This document shows, piece by piece, positions 20,006 through 27,001 of a stretch of 27,001 bases of DNA. The stretch is from contig CAZRAL010000037.1 in assembly GCA_964598005.1 (NCBI GenBank), positions 1 through 27,001 of the forward strand, read 5' to 3'. The position numbers and the translations under genes were made by a program. The first letter of the stretch is position 1. Each line of letters opens with the position of its first letter. The DNA comes from CAZRAL01 sp964598005 (lineage in GTDB: Bacteria > Pseudomonadota > Gammaproteobacteria > Burkholderiales > Usitatibacteraceae). Below the pieces are notes generated by a model. It was given only the letters and a program-made list of their open reading frames with translations. It was not told the DNA's origin and ran no database searches.

Positions 20006-22189
20006 TCAATGCGCAGGCGGAAGTCGCAGCGCTTCCAGTACCAGGCCAGGCGTCAGAATTTCCGGGAGAATTTGGGGCTGAGTCTGGTTAGCTGGATAAT
20101 AAACGTATAGTGGTACGCCATTACGACCAAATTCGGCCAGCGCTGCAGTGATGGCCGGATCTTTTCTGGTCCAATCCGCTTTCATGCGAACGACAGATAG
20201 CGCCTTGAAACGCTGTTCCACCTCTGCGGTGTTCAAAACCACTTTTTTGTTGACCTGACAGGTAATGCACCAGGTTGCAGTGAAATCGACAAACACCGCC
20301 TTGCCTTTTTGGCGCAATTCGGCAAGATGGGATTTTGAATAGGGAATCCAATCCTCATCGGGAGCGCCAATCTTCTCACTGACTGTGTGTGGCCATGCCG
20401 TATACAGCGCCACCAGGGCCAATAAAACTGCGGCTAGCAGGGCTGTTTTCGGGCGGGATAACTGCCAGTGGCCGTACACCCATGCGGCCATTGCCAGTAG
20501 CACCATCCCGGCCAGAATTTTCAGAACACCATCGTTGCCTGTTTCCGCCCCCAGCACCCACACCAGCCACGCAACAGTAGCCAATAAGGGGAACGCCATG
20601 AATTGCTTCAGCGTAACCATCCAGTTTCCCGGACGCGGAAGAATTTTTAACCAGGCCGGGAACAGGGACAATAGAAGTACAGGCAGTGCCATGCCCACCC
20701 CGATAGCGCTGAACACCAACAAGGAAAGGTAGCCAGGTTGTGACAATGTAAAGCCAAGCGCGGCCCCCATGAATGGCGCTGTGCATGGCGTGGCAACGAC
20801 CGTAGCCAGGATTCCCGACAAAAACGCATTCCGGTACAAATCGAATTTTGAGCGAGAAATGGTTTTTACACCGGTTGTCGCCATGCTGAAACCGATTTCG
20901 TATACTCCGGCAAGATTCAATGCCATCAATAAAAAAAGCGCCGCCAGCAAAGTGACAAAAACCGGAGACTGCAGCTGGAACCCCCAACCCAGCGATTCGC
21001 CGCCCGTGCGTAGCCCGATGAGAATAGCGGCCAGGATCCAAAATGAAACAAGTACGCCAACAAAAAAACTGATCCCCTGCATGCGCGCTAGCCCAGGATG
21101 CGCGCCAGCGTGTTGCACAAACCCTAACACCTTAATCCCCAGCACGGGAAACACGCAAGGCATCAAATTAAGCAGCGTGCCTCCCAACAAAGCAAAACCC
21201 AGTGCTACGAATAACGAAAGATCAGCCTGCTGTATCGGAGCTAAGGAAGAATTTAACGGAGAAGAAGATATGTCGGAGAGTGATGTGCTGTCGTGCTTCA
21301 CGGCAGCGCTTACCTTAATGGCCGGACCACGATGCAGACTACCCCATCCAATTTGTGAAACTAGAACGCCTGAAAATGTCTGCAAACTGGAATCGAGGGG
21401 TTCTGCCAATGGCACTTCAAGCTGCAAGCCCCCGGATTTTTTGGCGGTCACTTTTTGGGTTGCAGAGTGAACGATAAGCGTTGCTGAATCGGGAAATAGC
21501 ACCACCTCTGTATTGCCCTTTTGCATGAATTGGTCGACAGGCAAATCGAGAATCAGGGTTTTTCCCGAGAACAAGGCAGGCAGACCCGCTGTGCCTTTGC
21601 TTGCTTCGGCGGGCAATGCGTCTTCGTTAAGTCTGAACGCATCTGCCCACTTACCCTCTGCCTTCGGCTGCTCGGACGTAATCGGTAACGTCAACGTCAG
21701 ATCGGCGCTTTCCGGGATGCAAATATCTTTACAAACCAGCCACTCCGCTTTGGCTTTCAGCGTAGCGGATTGACCGGCTACCAAGGTGGCTGGAGTTGCA
21801 ATATCCACCAAATGCAGCACTTCCCCCTCATAACCAAAATTGGTCAACGGGCCAAGCGGCAACCGCTTTGGATGCGGCCATTGAATAGGCCCCGCATTAA
21901 ACCCTTGCGGTAACGACCAGGTTAGCTTGGTAGGCAACCCGGAATCACCGGGGTTAAGCCAATAGGTATGCCAGTGTTCCTTGATTTTCAGGCGTAAGGC
22001 CGCGTGAATGGTGGCACCCGGTTTGATCGAAGCATGTTTTGCAATCAGTTCTGCTTCCACGTGCGGCGTCCTGACCGGCGCTGCAAAAGCGTGGGTGTGA
22101 AAGGCTATCAATACCGAAACAAACCAGATTAGCAAAAAGTAAAAAAGGTGGGGCATGTTTAGATGAACCGAAAGGTTGTGCGGACCCAT
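20006..22189 (-). CDS. dsbD: Thiol:disulfide interchange protein of the DsbD/ScsB family
   Basis: Moves electrons from cytoplasmic thioredoxin across the inner membrane to periplasmic disulfide reductases. The 727-residue protein carries three redox parts: an N-terminal periplasmic domain with C153/C157 (LVCKDICIP), a membrane core of about eight segments with C345 (MPCVFPVL) and C469 (TPCTAPFMG), and a C-terminal thioredoxin-like domain with the pair C641/C644 in ATWCITC. The long N-terminal domain with NPGDSGLPT and NFGYEGEV is closer to ScsB-type than to E. coli DsbD. A signal peptide lies at about 13-37. Two starts are possible: ATG 22189 (used) and ATG 22156, neither with a good ribosome binding site. 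Divergent from glcD; head of the lpt-rpoN run. Confidence 0.92.
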   Translation of the reverse strand: MGPHNLSVHLNMPHLFYFLLIWFVSVLIAFHTHAFAAPVRTPHVEAELIAKHASIKPGATIHAALRLKIKEHWHTYWLNPGDSGLPTKLTWSLPQGFNAGPIQWPHPKRLPLGPLTNFGYEGEVLHLVDIATPATLVAGQSATLKAKAEWLVCKDICIPESADLTLTLPITSEQPKAEGKWADAFRLNEDALPAEASKGTAGLPALFSGKTLILDLPVDQFMQKGNTEVVLFPDSATLIVHSATQKVTAKKSGGLQLEVPLAEPLDSSLQTFSGVLVSQIGWGSLHRGPAIKVSAAVKHDSTSLSDISSSPLNSSLAPIQQADLSLFVALGFALLGGTLLNLMPCVFPVLGIKVLGFVQHAGAHPGLARMQGISFFVGVLVSFWILAAILIGLRTGGESLGWGFQLQSPVFVTLLAALFLLMALNLAGVYEIGFSMATTGVKTISRSKFDLYRNAFLSGILATVVATPCTAPFMGAALGFTLSQPGYLSLLVFSAIGVGMALPVLLLSLFPAWLKILPRPGNWMVTLKQFMAFPLLATVAWLVWVLGAETGNDGVLKILAGMVLLAMAAWVYGHWQLSRPKTALLAAVLLALVALYTAWPHTVSEKIGAPDEDWIPYSKSHLAELRQKGKAVFVDFTATWCITCQVNKKVVLNTAEVEQRFKALSVVRMKADWTRKDPAITAALAEFGRNGVPLYVYYPANQTQPQILPEILTPGLVLEALRLPPAH

Positions 22190-22330
22190 TAGAAAGAAGG
22201 AAAGTACCCTGGTTCCCTAATTCCTGTAATTCTAAGGATTGGTGCTATGAATTGCACTGATTATTGTGGAGGTTTAGTTTAAGATTGCAACACTCATAGT
22301 ATATGGGCATGTTGCAGAGCGTAAATTTGG

Positions 22331-22344
22331 TTACGATAACGTAA
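22331..22344. promoter_or_regulatory. Inverted repeat upstream of glcD
   Basis: TTACG-ATAA-CGTAA is a perfect 5-base inverted repeat with a 4-base centre, 23 bases upstream of the glcD start in the divergent dsbD-glcD interval. It may be an operator. A weak sigma-70 candidate overlaps (TTGCAG, 17 bases, GATAAC). The regulator is not visible in the window. Confidence 0.3.
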
Positions 22345-22367
22345 TTTATTTCTTGGTATGCTGATTT

Positions 22368-23849
22368 GTGAATTCAGTTGCTTGTTCGCTTACTTTACGC
22401 CGCGATGCTTTGGTGGCTGCATTGCGTACTTTTTTGCCTACGCAAAACGTGCTGACGGAATCCGAAGACCTCAAGCCCTACGAATGCGACGGCCTGTCAG
22501 CGTATCGGCAGGTTCCCATGCTGGCGGTATTGCCTCGTAACGAGAGTGAGGTGCAGTGCATTCTTAAGATTGCGTACAAGCATTGTATCAAGGTGGTAGC
22601 CCGTGGTTCCGGAACGGGGTTATCGGGTGGGGCAACCCCCCTTGATGATGGTATTTTGTTATCGCTCGCTGGGCTGAATAAAATCTTGAGTACTGATGCA
22701 TTGTCGCGCAGCGCTGTGGTGCAGCCCGGGGTGCGTAATCTGAGCATTTCCGAGCATGTCGCCCCTTTTGAGCTTTATTACGCCCCCGATCCTTCTTCGC
22801 AAATTGCCTGTTCAATCGGCGGGAATGTGGCCGAAAACGCCGGAGGTGTCCATTGTTTGAAATACGGCCTCACCGTACATAACATAATGAAAATTCGCAT
22901 GGTCACCATTGAAGGGGAAATCATAACTCTTGGTTCGGACGCGCTTGATTCGCCTGGGTACGATCTGCTCGCATTGATAACTGGCTCTGAAGGTATGCTG
23001 GGAGTAATCACGGAAGTTACTGTCAAATTGGTGCCTAAGCCCCAATGTGCCCAGGTGGTAATGGCTAGTTTTGATTCGATCGAAAAAGCAGGTACCGCCG
23101 TTGCCGAAATAATCGGGACCGGGATTATTCCAGCGGGCCTAGAAATGATGGACAAGCTCGCGATTCATGCGGCCGAAGATTTTGTGAATGCGGGCTACGA
23201 TCGGGAGGCAGAAGCCATTTTGCTCTGCGAATCTGATGGCATGTTTGGAGAAGTTGCCGAGGAAATTGATCGAATTGTCAAAGTCATGAAGGCGTGTAGG
23301 GCAACCCGTATTCGCGTTTCACAGAGTGAAGCAGAGCGTCAACACTATTGGTCCGGACGTAAAGCCGCGCTTCCAGCAATAGGGCGCATTTCACCAGATT
23401 ATTATTGTATTGATGGTTCGATTCCACGCCGTGCACTAAGCCAGGTATTGGGTCATATTGGAGAATTAGCCGCTCAGTATGGATTGCGTTGCGCCAATGT
23501 TTTCCATGCAGGGGATGGTAATTTGCATCCCCTAATTTTGTTCGACGCCAATGTGCCCGGAGAGCTCGAAAAAGCCGAGCGACTCGCGGCGGATATTTTG
23601 GAATCCTGTCTCGATGCAGGCGGCACGATTACCGGCGAGCATGGAGTTGGAATCGAAAAAATAAACCAGATGTGTAGCCAATTCACCGATGCAGAGCGCG
23701 AAGTCTTTTTTGCGGTAAAACGTTCTTTCGACGAGCACTCACTGCTGAATCCTGGCAAGGCCATTCCAGAATTGCATCGCTGCGCAGAATATGGGGCCAT
23801 GCGGGTTTCTCAAAGCAAGCTGCCGTACCCAGATATTCCACGGTTTTAA
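22368..23849 (+). CDS. glcD: Glycolate oxidase FAD-linked subunit GlcD
   Basis: FAD subunit of glycolate dehydrogenase, oxidising glycolate to glyoxylate on the inner face of the membrane. The 493-residue protein has the PCMH-type FAD-binding domain (GSGTGLSGG at 80-88; GGNVAENAGG near 150) and the FAD-oxidase C-terminal domain with HAGDGNLHP and GEHGVGIEK. Starts with GTG 22368; the first residues (LTLRRDALVAALRTFLP) fit GlcD. No strong ribosome binding site precedes it. glcE follows after four bases. In a chemolithoautotroph this enzyme clears 2-phosphoglycolate from RuBisCO oxygenation (inference). D-lactate dehydrogenase is a related alternative, but the adjacent glcE supports glycolate. 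Confidence 0.93.
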   Translation: MNSVACSLTLRRDALVAALRTFLPTQNVLTESEDLKPYECDGLSAYRQVPMLAVLPRNESEVQCILKIAYKHCIKVVARGSGTGLSGGATPLDDGILLSLAGLNKILSTDALSRSAVVQPGVRNLSISEHVAPFELYYAPDPSSQIACSIGGNVAENAGGVHCLKYGLTVHNIMKIRMVTIEGEIITLGSDALDSPGYDLLALITGSEGMLGVITEVTVKLVPKPQCAQVVMASFDSIEKAGTAVAEIIGTGIIPAGLEMMDKLAIHAAEDFVNAGYDREAEAILLCESDGMFGEVAEEIDRIVKVMKACRATRIRVSQSEAERQHYWSGRKAALPAIGRISPDYYCIDGSIPRRALSQVLGHIGELAAQYGLRCANVFHAGDGNLHPLILFDANVPGELEKAERLAADILESCLDAGGTITGEHGVGIEKINQMCSQFTDAEREVFFAVKRSFDEHSLLNPGKAIPELHRCAEYGAMRVSQSKLPYPDIPRF

Positions 23850-23853
23850 TGAC

Positions 23854-24912
23854 ATGAAGAATTTTATCGCTGACCTGCAGGCGCGGGTGAAGCACCACGC
23901 GGCGCATCGCATTCCGCTTTCCATTTCTGGTACGGCGACCAAGATCTTCTATGGCGGCAAGATTGTGGGGGAGCCACTTGTGCTTTCTTCCTATTCGGGC
24001 GTTATTGATTACCAACCCCGCGAATTGGTGTTGACGGTTCGTGCGGGTACACCCTTGGCCGTTATTGAAACCGTGTTAGCAGCGGAAAAGCAGATGCTGC
24101 CGTTCGAACCGCCCTATTTTGGCGAGGGCGGAACAATTGGCGGTATTGTCGCCAGCGGTCTTTCGGGACCGCGCCGCCCCTATGTTGGTGCGGTGCGCGA
24201 TTTTATATTGGGAACGCGTCTTCTTAGCGGTAAAGGAGAGGTTTTGCGTTTCGGTGGGCAGGTCATCAAGAACGTTGCTGGTTACGATGTTTCGCGTTTA
24301 ATGAGTGGGGCCATGGGCTCACTGGGTATTTTGCTCGACCTTACCTTTAAAGTACTGCCTCGTCCGGTTGCTGAAATAACATTGTGTTTTGAAGCCAATC
24401 AGACCGATGCAATCCGACGTATGAATGAATGGGCGGGAAAGCCATTGCCCTTATCGGCGACCATGTGGTATCAGGGGAAATTGATGGTTAGATTGTCAGG
24501 AGGGAAAAATTTAGCAGCTGTCCGACAGAAAATGGGAGGAGAAAAAATGCCCGATCATACTGCAGCGGCACACTGGCGAAACATCGCCAACCATGCCCAC
24601 ATTTTTTTCCAAGGCGATATGCCCCTGTGGCGGCTTTCCCTGCCGCAGACTGCGGCGCCACTGGGGCTCGAAAATCCTGAATTGATTGAATGGGGAGGCG
24701 GGTTGCGCTGGTTGCGTGGGGATTGGGATGCAAAAATTTTACGCTCCCAGGTACAGGCTTTGGGTGGACATGCGACATTATTCCGCGGAGGTGACAAATC
24801 GGCTGGTGTATTTCATCCGCTCGATCCGGTACTGGCAAAAGTCCATCGCAATCTGAAGAATGCGTTTGATCCAGCGAATATTCTGAATCGAGGTCGCATG
24901 GATAACTTCTAG
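23854..24912 (+). CDS. glcE: Glycolate oxidase subunit GlcE
   Basis: Second FAD-binding subunit of glycolate dehydrogenase. The 352-residue protein has a PCMH-type domain with GGTIGGIVASG (92-102), the GPRRPYVGAVRDFILG stretch and the VIKNVAGYDVSRLM segment, all typical of GlcE. I chose ATG 23854, four bases after the glcD stop; the open frame extends back to 23791 inside glcD but has no likely start. The C-terminus (FDPANILNRGRM) matches the family end. No glcF follows: the next 204 bases (24913-25116) show no coding frame resembling an Fe-S subunit and only a minor hairpin near 25001, GTGCGAAGCGCAC. Confidence 0.92.
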   Translation: MKNFIADLQARVKHHAAHRIPLSISGTATKIFYGGKIVGEPLVLSSYSGVIDYQPRELVLTVRAGTPLAVIETVLAAEKQMLPFEPPYFGEGGTIGGIVASGLSGPRRPYVGAVRDFILGTRLLSGKGEVLRFGGQVIKNVAGYDVSRLMSGAMGSLGILLDLTFKVLPRPVAEITLCFEANQTDAIRRMNEWAGKPLPLSATMWYQGKLMVRLSGGKNLAAVRQKMGGEKMPDHTAAAHWRNIANHAHIFFQGDMPLWRLSLPQTAAPLGLENPELIEWGGGLRWLRGDWDAKILRSQVQALGGHATLFRGGDKSAGVFHPLDPVLAKVHRNLKNAFDPANILNRGRMDNF

Positions 24913-25116
24913 AACATGTTCATATTGGCCAGATGCAAGACGGCACTAAAGCGGTTGGAGCGTTTGGGCAATATGCGATCAAACACCACTGATTTTCCAT
25001 CGTGCGAAGCGCACATACACCGAATAACAGTGAAAACGTCAAAATTTCAGGATGTAAAAATACAAATCAGCCACTGTGAACAGACGCTAGAATAACTTTT
25101 AAGGGTGGTTGTTTTT

Positions 25117-26535
25117 TCATTTTTTAGCTGGATCTTGGGGTGAATTTGTAGCTGTAGCACTCACTATTTTTATCAAATTGTCCCATTCTGGCACGGGGAT
25201 GCGGGCAACCAGTTCAGTTCCGCCTTTACCATCTGGCCGATAAACGGCAATTTCTGCTTCGCCGATCTGCCCCATAATTTTTTCTTCCGGTTTGGAAGAC
25301 CCGTGGGTATGCGAAACCAGAACGGTGTTACTTCCCTTGGCGGGCATTTCGACAAGGTGTTTAAAGCGTGCCACATTGATGTCGAACCCTTTGCGTTGTC
25401 CAATCGAATGGTTGAGGTCTTCGGTAATTTCGATAGCACCCAGCCCCATGGCGTGAGCCGTGTCACGCGTACGGCAAAACTGGGCGGCCTTTATTTCCGC
25501 AATAGGAATTTTTAGTTCACGAATGGCGGTGCCGATTTTGCGCGCCTGCTCTTTTCCTATCTCGGAAATATTGCGCTGAATCGAACAGTTTTCCCACCAC
25601 ATTGGAGTCTGGATCAGATTGCCATCTCCGCCCACATTGGATTGAGCATGGCGCATATATAATACATAACCGCCTTTACGTAATGCTTCGACTAATGGCA
25701 TGCCTTTCAATTCTTTGGCGGGGTCGATCATGGGTATCGGTGGTAGTGGAGTCGGCGCGGTAGCAACGGGAGAAGGCGTTTGCTGTTTAAGGCGTGCTTG
25801 GTTAGCCACAGTAAGTTGTGGCCATTGGCTGGCGGATAGTCGCCCGACAAAATGAAAGCGGGTGGGGCTGTCCACTTTAAAAATGGCTGCTTCCCCCTCG
25901 CGTAACACGCTGAGAACAGGATCAGGAGAGGCGGGCAGCGGCAGCGAATCGCCAATCAGCAGAACATTGGGTAGCCCGGGACGGGTCAATAAAAACAATG
26001 TGCGCAAGGCTTGTTCGATCTGCACATCTTTTTTGCCTATGGCATATTGTGCGGGCGCTGCATTCAAATCGGCATTTGTTTGTATTGGATTGCCTAAACC
26101 GAGTGCGCTCGCAGTATGGGCGGCTCGGCAATATTCACTGGCATAGAGTTGAAAAACGGGTATGCCTAAATTCTTGATTGCTTTTCCAATGCTGGTCGCC
26201 TGTGCGATCCCGGGTTCTGAGAGGCTATCGGTAGTGGCACAATTTTTCCACCATTGATCGCCCTCCTTTTTATCGGCTAAACCTTTAGTCTCGGTATATT
26301 TAAGGTAGATGACATGGCTGCCAGCGCGTAGCGCATCTACTAAGGGCAAAGCCAATTCGAATGCAGGTGTTTCTGGCGTTGTTACCGAGGGAGCTTGGTA
26401 GGTGGCCTGAGGTTGGGTTGATGAAACGCTTACCGGTTTGTTTTGGGCATGAGCATCATTTTGCTGAAACGCTATCCCGGTAAAGACAATAGGACAAAGA
26501 AAAAAATAAAGTGAAAAATTTTTCATGGGGCTCAT
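25117..26535 (-). CDS. Exported protein with two histidine-phosphatase domains, the first degenerate
   Basis: Periplasmic or secreted protein of the histidine phosphatase (phosphoglycerate-mutase-like) clan. The 472-residue precursor has a signal peptide (MKNFSLYFF... cleaved near AHA-QN), a first domain (about 60-250) and a second (about 275-455) joined by a proline-rich linker. The second domain has the catalytic pattern RH (295-296, YMRHAQS), R355 (FCRTRDTA) and a second histidine H409 (VSHTHG). In the first domain the equivalent RH is KY (79-80, YLKYTET), R137 remains, and the second histidine is replaced (LIGDSL), so it is probably not a phosphatase. Both share the W-W-x-N-C and SE.G..QA patterns, indicating tandem duplication. 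ATG 26535 is used; ATG 26526 or TTG 26592 are alternatives, all without a good ribosome binding site. Substrate unknown. Confidence 0.8.
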   Translation of the reverse strand: MSPMKNFSLYFFLCPIVFTGIAFQQNDAHAQNKPVSVSSTQPQATYQAPSVTTPETPAFELALPLVDALRAGSHVIYLKYTETKGLADKKEGDQWWKNCATTDSLSEPGIAQATSIGKAIKNLGIPVFQLYASEYCRAAHTASALGLGNPIQTNADLNAAPAQYAIGKKDVQIEQALRTLFLLTRPGLPNVLLIGDSLPLPASPDPVLSVLREGEAAIFKVDSPTRFHFVGRLSASQWPQLTVANQARLKQQTPSPVATAPTPLPPIPMIDPAKELKGMPLVEALRKGGYVLYMRHAQSNVGGDGNLIQTPMWWENCSIQRNISEIGKEQARKIGTAIRELKIPIAEIKAAQFCRTRDTAHAMGLGAIEITEDLNHSIGQRKGFDINVARFKHLVEMPAKGSNTVLVSHTHGSSKPEEKIMGQIGEAEIAVYRPDGKGGTELVARIPVPEWDNLIKIVSATATNSPQDPAKK

Positions 26536-26674
26536 AGGGTTATGGTTATAAGGCAATTTGATGGATAAAAATTTTGGCGTTGGTTTTTTCAAGGAATCTT
26601 GTGTGGCATCTTTAAAACCGATGTTACGTAGAGGGAAAACGGCTTCACTGTGAAAACGACTTTTCCGGTGAAAA

Positions 26675-26696
26675 TTATCCCTTCAGCGGGGGATAA
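26675..26696. repeat. Short inverted repeat between the phosphatase-like gene and tRNA-Tyr
   Basis: TTATCCC and GGGATAA form a 7-base stem with an 8-base loop. It has no T-run and lies about 160 bases upstream of tRNA-Tyr and 140 upstream of the minus-strand gene start. Operator or leader hairpin are possible; function unknown. Confidence 0.3.
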
Positions 26697-26797
26697 CATC
26701 ACTTAAGAATTAATTTTACCGTAATTTGTACTCCATCTTTCAATCATGAGAGTCGCCCCGACAAAAACCAAATAAACAGTGAGACCAATTGATTTGG

Positions 26798-26826
26798 TTG
26801 ACTTTTGTGGATTGAATGCGCATAAT
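26798..26826 (+). promoter_or_regulatory. Sigma-70 promoter of the tRNA-Tyr / tRNA-Gly operon
   Basis: TTGACT (26798-26803), a 17-base spacer and CATAAT (26821-26826) are close to the housekeeping consensus. The predicted transcript start lies near 26833, about six bases before tRNA-Tyr, the very short leader usual for tRNA operons. Confidence 0.75.
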
Positions 26827-26838
26827 ATTTTGTTCTGC

Positions 26839-26924
26839 GGAGGGGTGCCCGAGTGGCTAAAGGGGGCAGACTGTAAATCTGTTGGCTTACGCCTACGCTG
26901 GTTCGAATCCAGCCTCCTCCACCA
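26839..26924 (+). tRNA. tRNA-Tyr (anticodon GTA)
   Basis: An 86-base gene with encoded CCA. The acceptor stem GGAGGGG pairs with CTCCTCC (one G-T pair); the anticodon loop CT-GTA-AA is closed by CAGA/TCTG; a long class II variable arm follows, and the T-arm GCTGG-TTCGAAT-CCAGC is perfect. The discriminator is A, followed by CCA at 26922-26924. Confidence 0.97.
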
Positions 26925-26946
26925 GGGTAAATTTGGTGCCGGTAAC

Positions 26947-27001
26947 GCGGGTGTAGCTCAATGGTAGAGCAGAAGCCTTCCAAGCTTACGACGAGGGTTC
27001 G
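26947..27001 (+). tRNA. tRNA-Gly (anticodon TCC), cut by the window end
   Basis: Starts GCGGGTG with D-arm GCTC-AATGGTA-GAGC; the anticodon stem GAAGC/GCTT C closes the loop CTTCCAA with anticodon TCC, and the T-arm begins GAGGGTTCG at the edge. Only 22 bases separate it from tRNA-Tyr, so they share a transcript. The Tyr-Gly order commonly precedes tuf in betaproteobacteria. Confidence 0.95.

Noticed and set aside
26536..26592. TTG-initiated extension of the histidine-phosphatase protein
   Set aside because: Would place 22 non-signal residues before a good signal peptide and has no ribosome binding site.
26744..26983. Minus-strand 79-codon open frame over the tRNA pair (GGGGWIRTSVGVSQ...)
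   Set aside because: This is the well-known false frame produced by the antisense strand of tRNA genes.

Overview
The window is a bacterial chromosome segment, most likely from a betaproteobacterium of the Nitrosomonadales type (genus not resolvable by eye). The evidence is a rpoN / hpf / ptsN / hprK / rapZ block joined to lptC-lptA-lptB, which is the betaproteobacterial arrangement; glycolate oxidase subunits of the kind autotrophs use to salvage 2-phosphoglycolate; and a tRNA-Tyr / tRNA-Gly pair at the right edge, which in this group normally sits just before tuf, secE-nusG and the rplKAJL-rpoBC cluster (that continuation is inferred, not visible).

Layout. Positions 1-620: a peroxiredoxin of the BCP/PrxQ type. 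623-5181, minus strand: a complete five-gene branched-chain amino acid type (HAAT) ABC importer, livK-livH-livM-livG-livF, with 4-base or very short junctions. 5313-7018, minus strand: a two-gene ABC exporter. 7590-11564, minus strand: a 1324-residue CHASE-PAS-PAS-HisKA-HATPase-REC-REC-HPt hybrid kinase. 12490-13524, plus strand: mutY. 13688-22189, minus strand: one nearly continuous run dsbD-lptC-lptA-lptB-rpoN-hpf-ptsN-hprK-rapZ. 22368-24912, plus strand: glcD-glcE, without glcF. 25117-26535, minus strand: an exported protein with two histidine-phosphatase domains, the first catalytically degenerate. 26798-27001: a consensus-like sigma-70 promoter followed by tRNA-Tyr and a tRNA-Gly cut by the window edge.

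The accessory part is 5250-12490. Two related, transposase-less repeats of 389 and 547 bases with IS5-like inverted ends (GGAACCTCTG...) flank the hybrid kinase in direct orientation, and a solo end of the same type lies on the far side of the ABC exporter. The 4-base flanks of the two repeats pair as TTAG (outer) and TTAA (inner), as expected if the kinase segment arrived between two copies of one element. Next to the right-hand repeat is the first third of a DUF167/YggU gene with its ribosome binding site intact, so this locus looks like a place where core sequence was broken and foreign or rearranged genes were added.

How the genes work together: the lpt genes provide the cytoplasmic, inner-membrane and periplasmic parts of lipopolysaccharide export, and dsbD just upstream could supply periplasmic reductant. 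rpoN, hpf, ptsN, hprK and rapZ form the nitrogen-PTS / sigma-54 regulatory block; no HPr or enzyme I gene is in view. No CRISPR array, prophage, toxin-antitoxin pair or intact transposase was seen.
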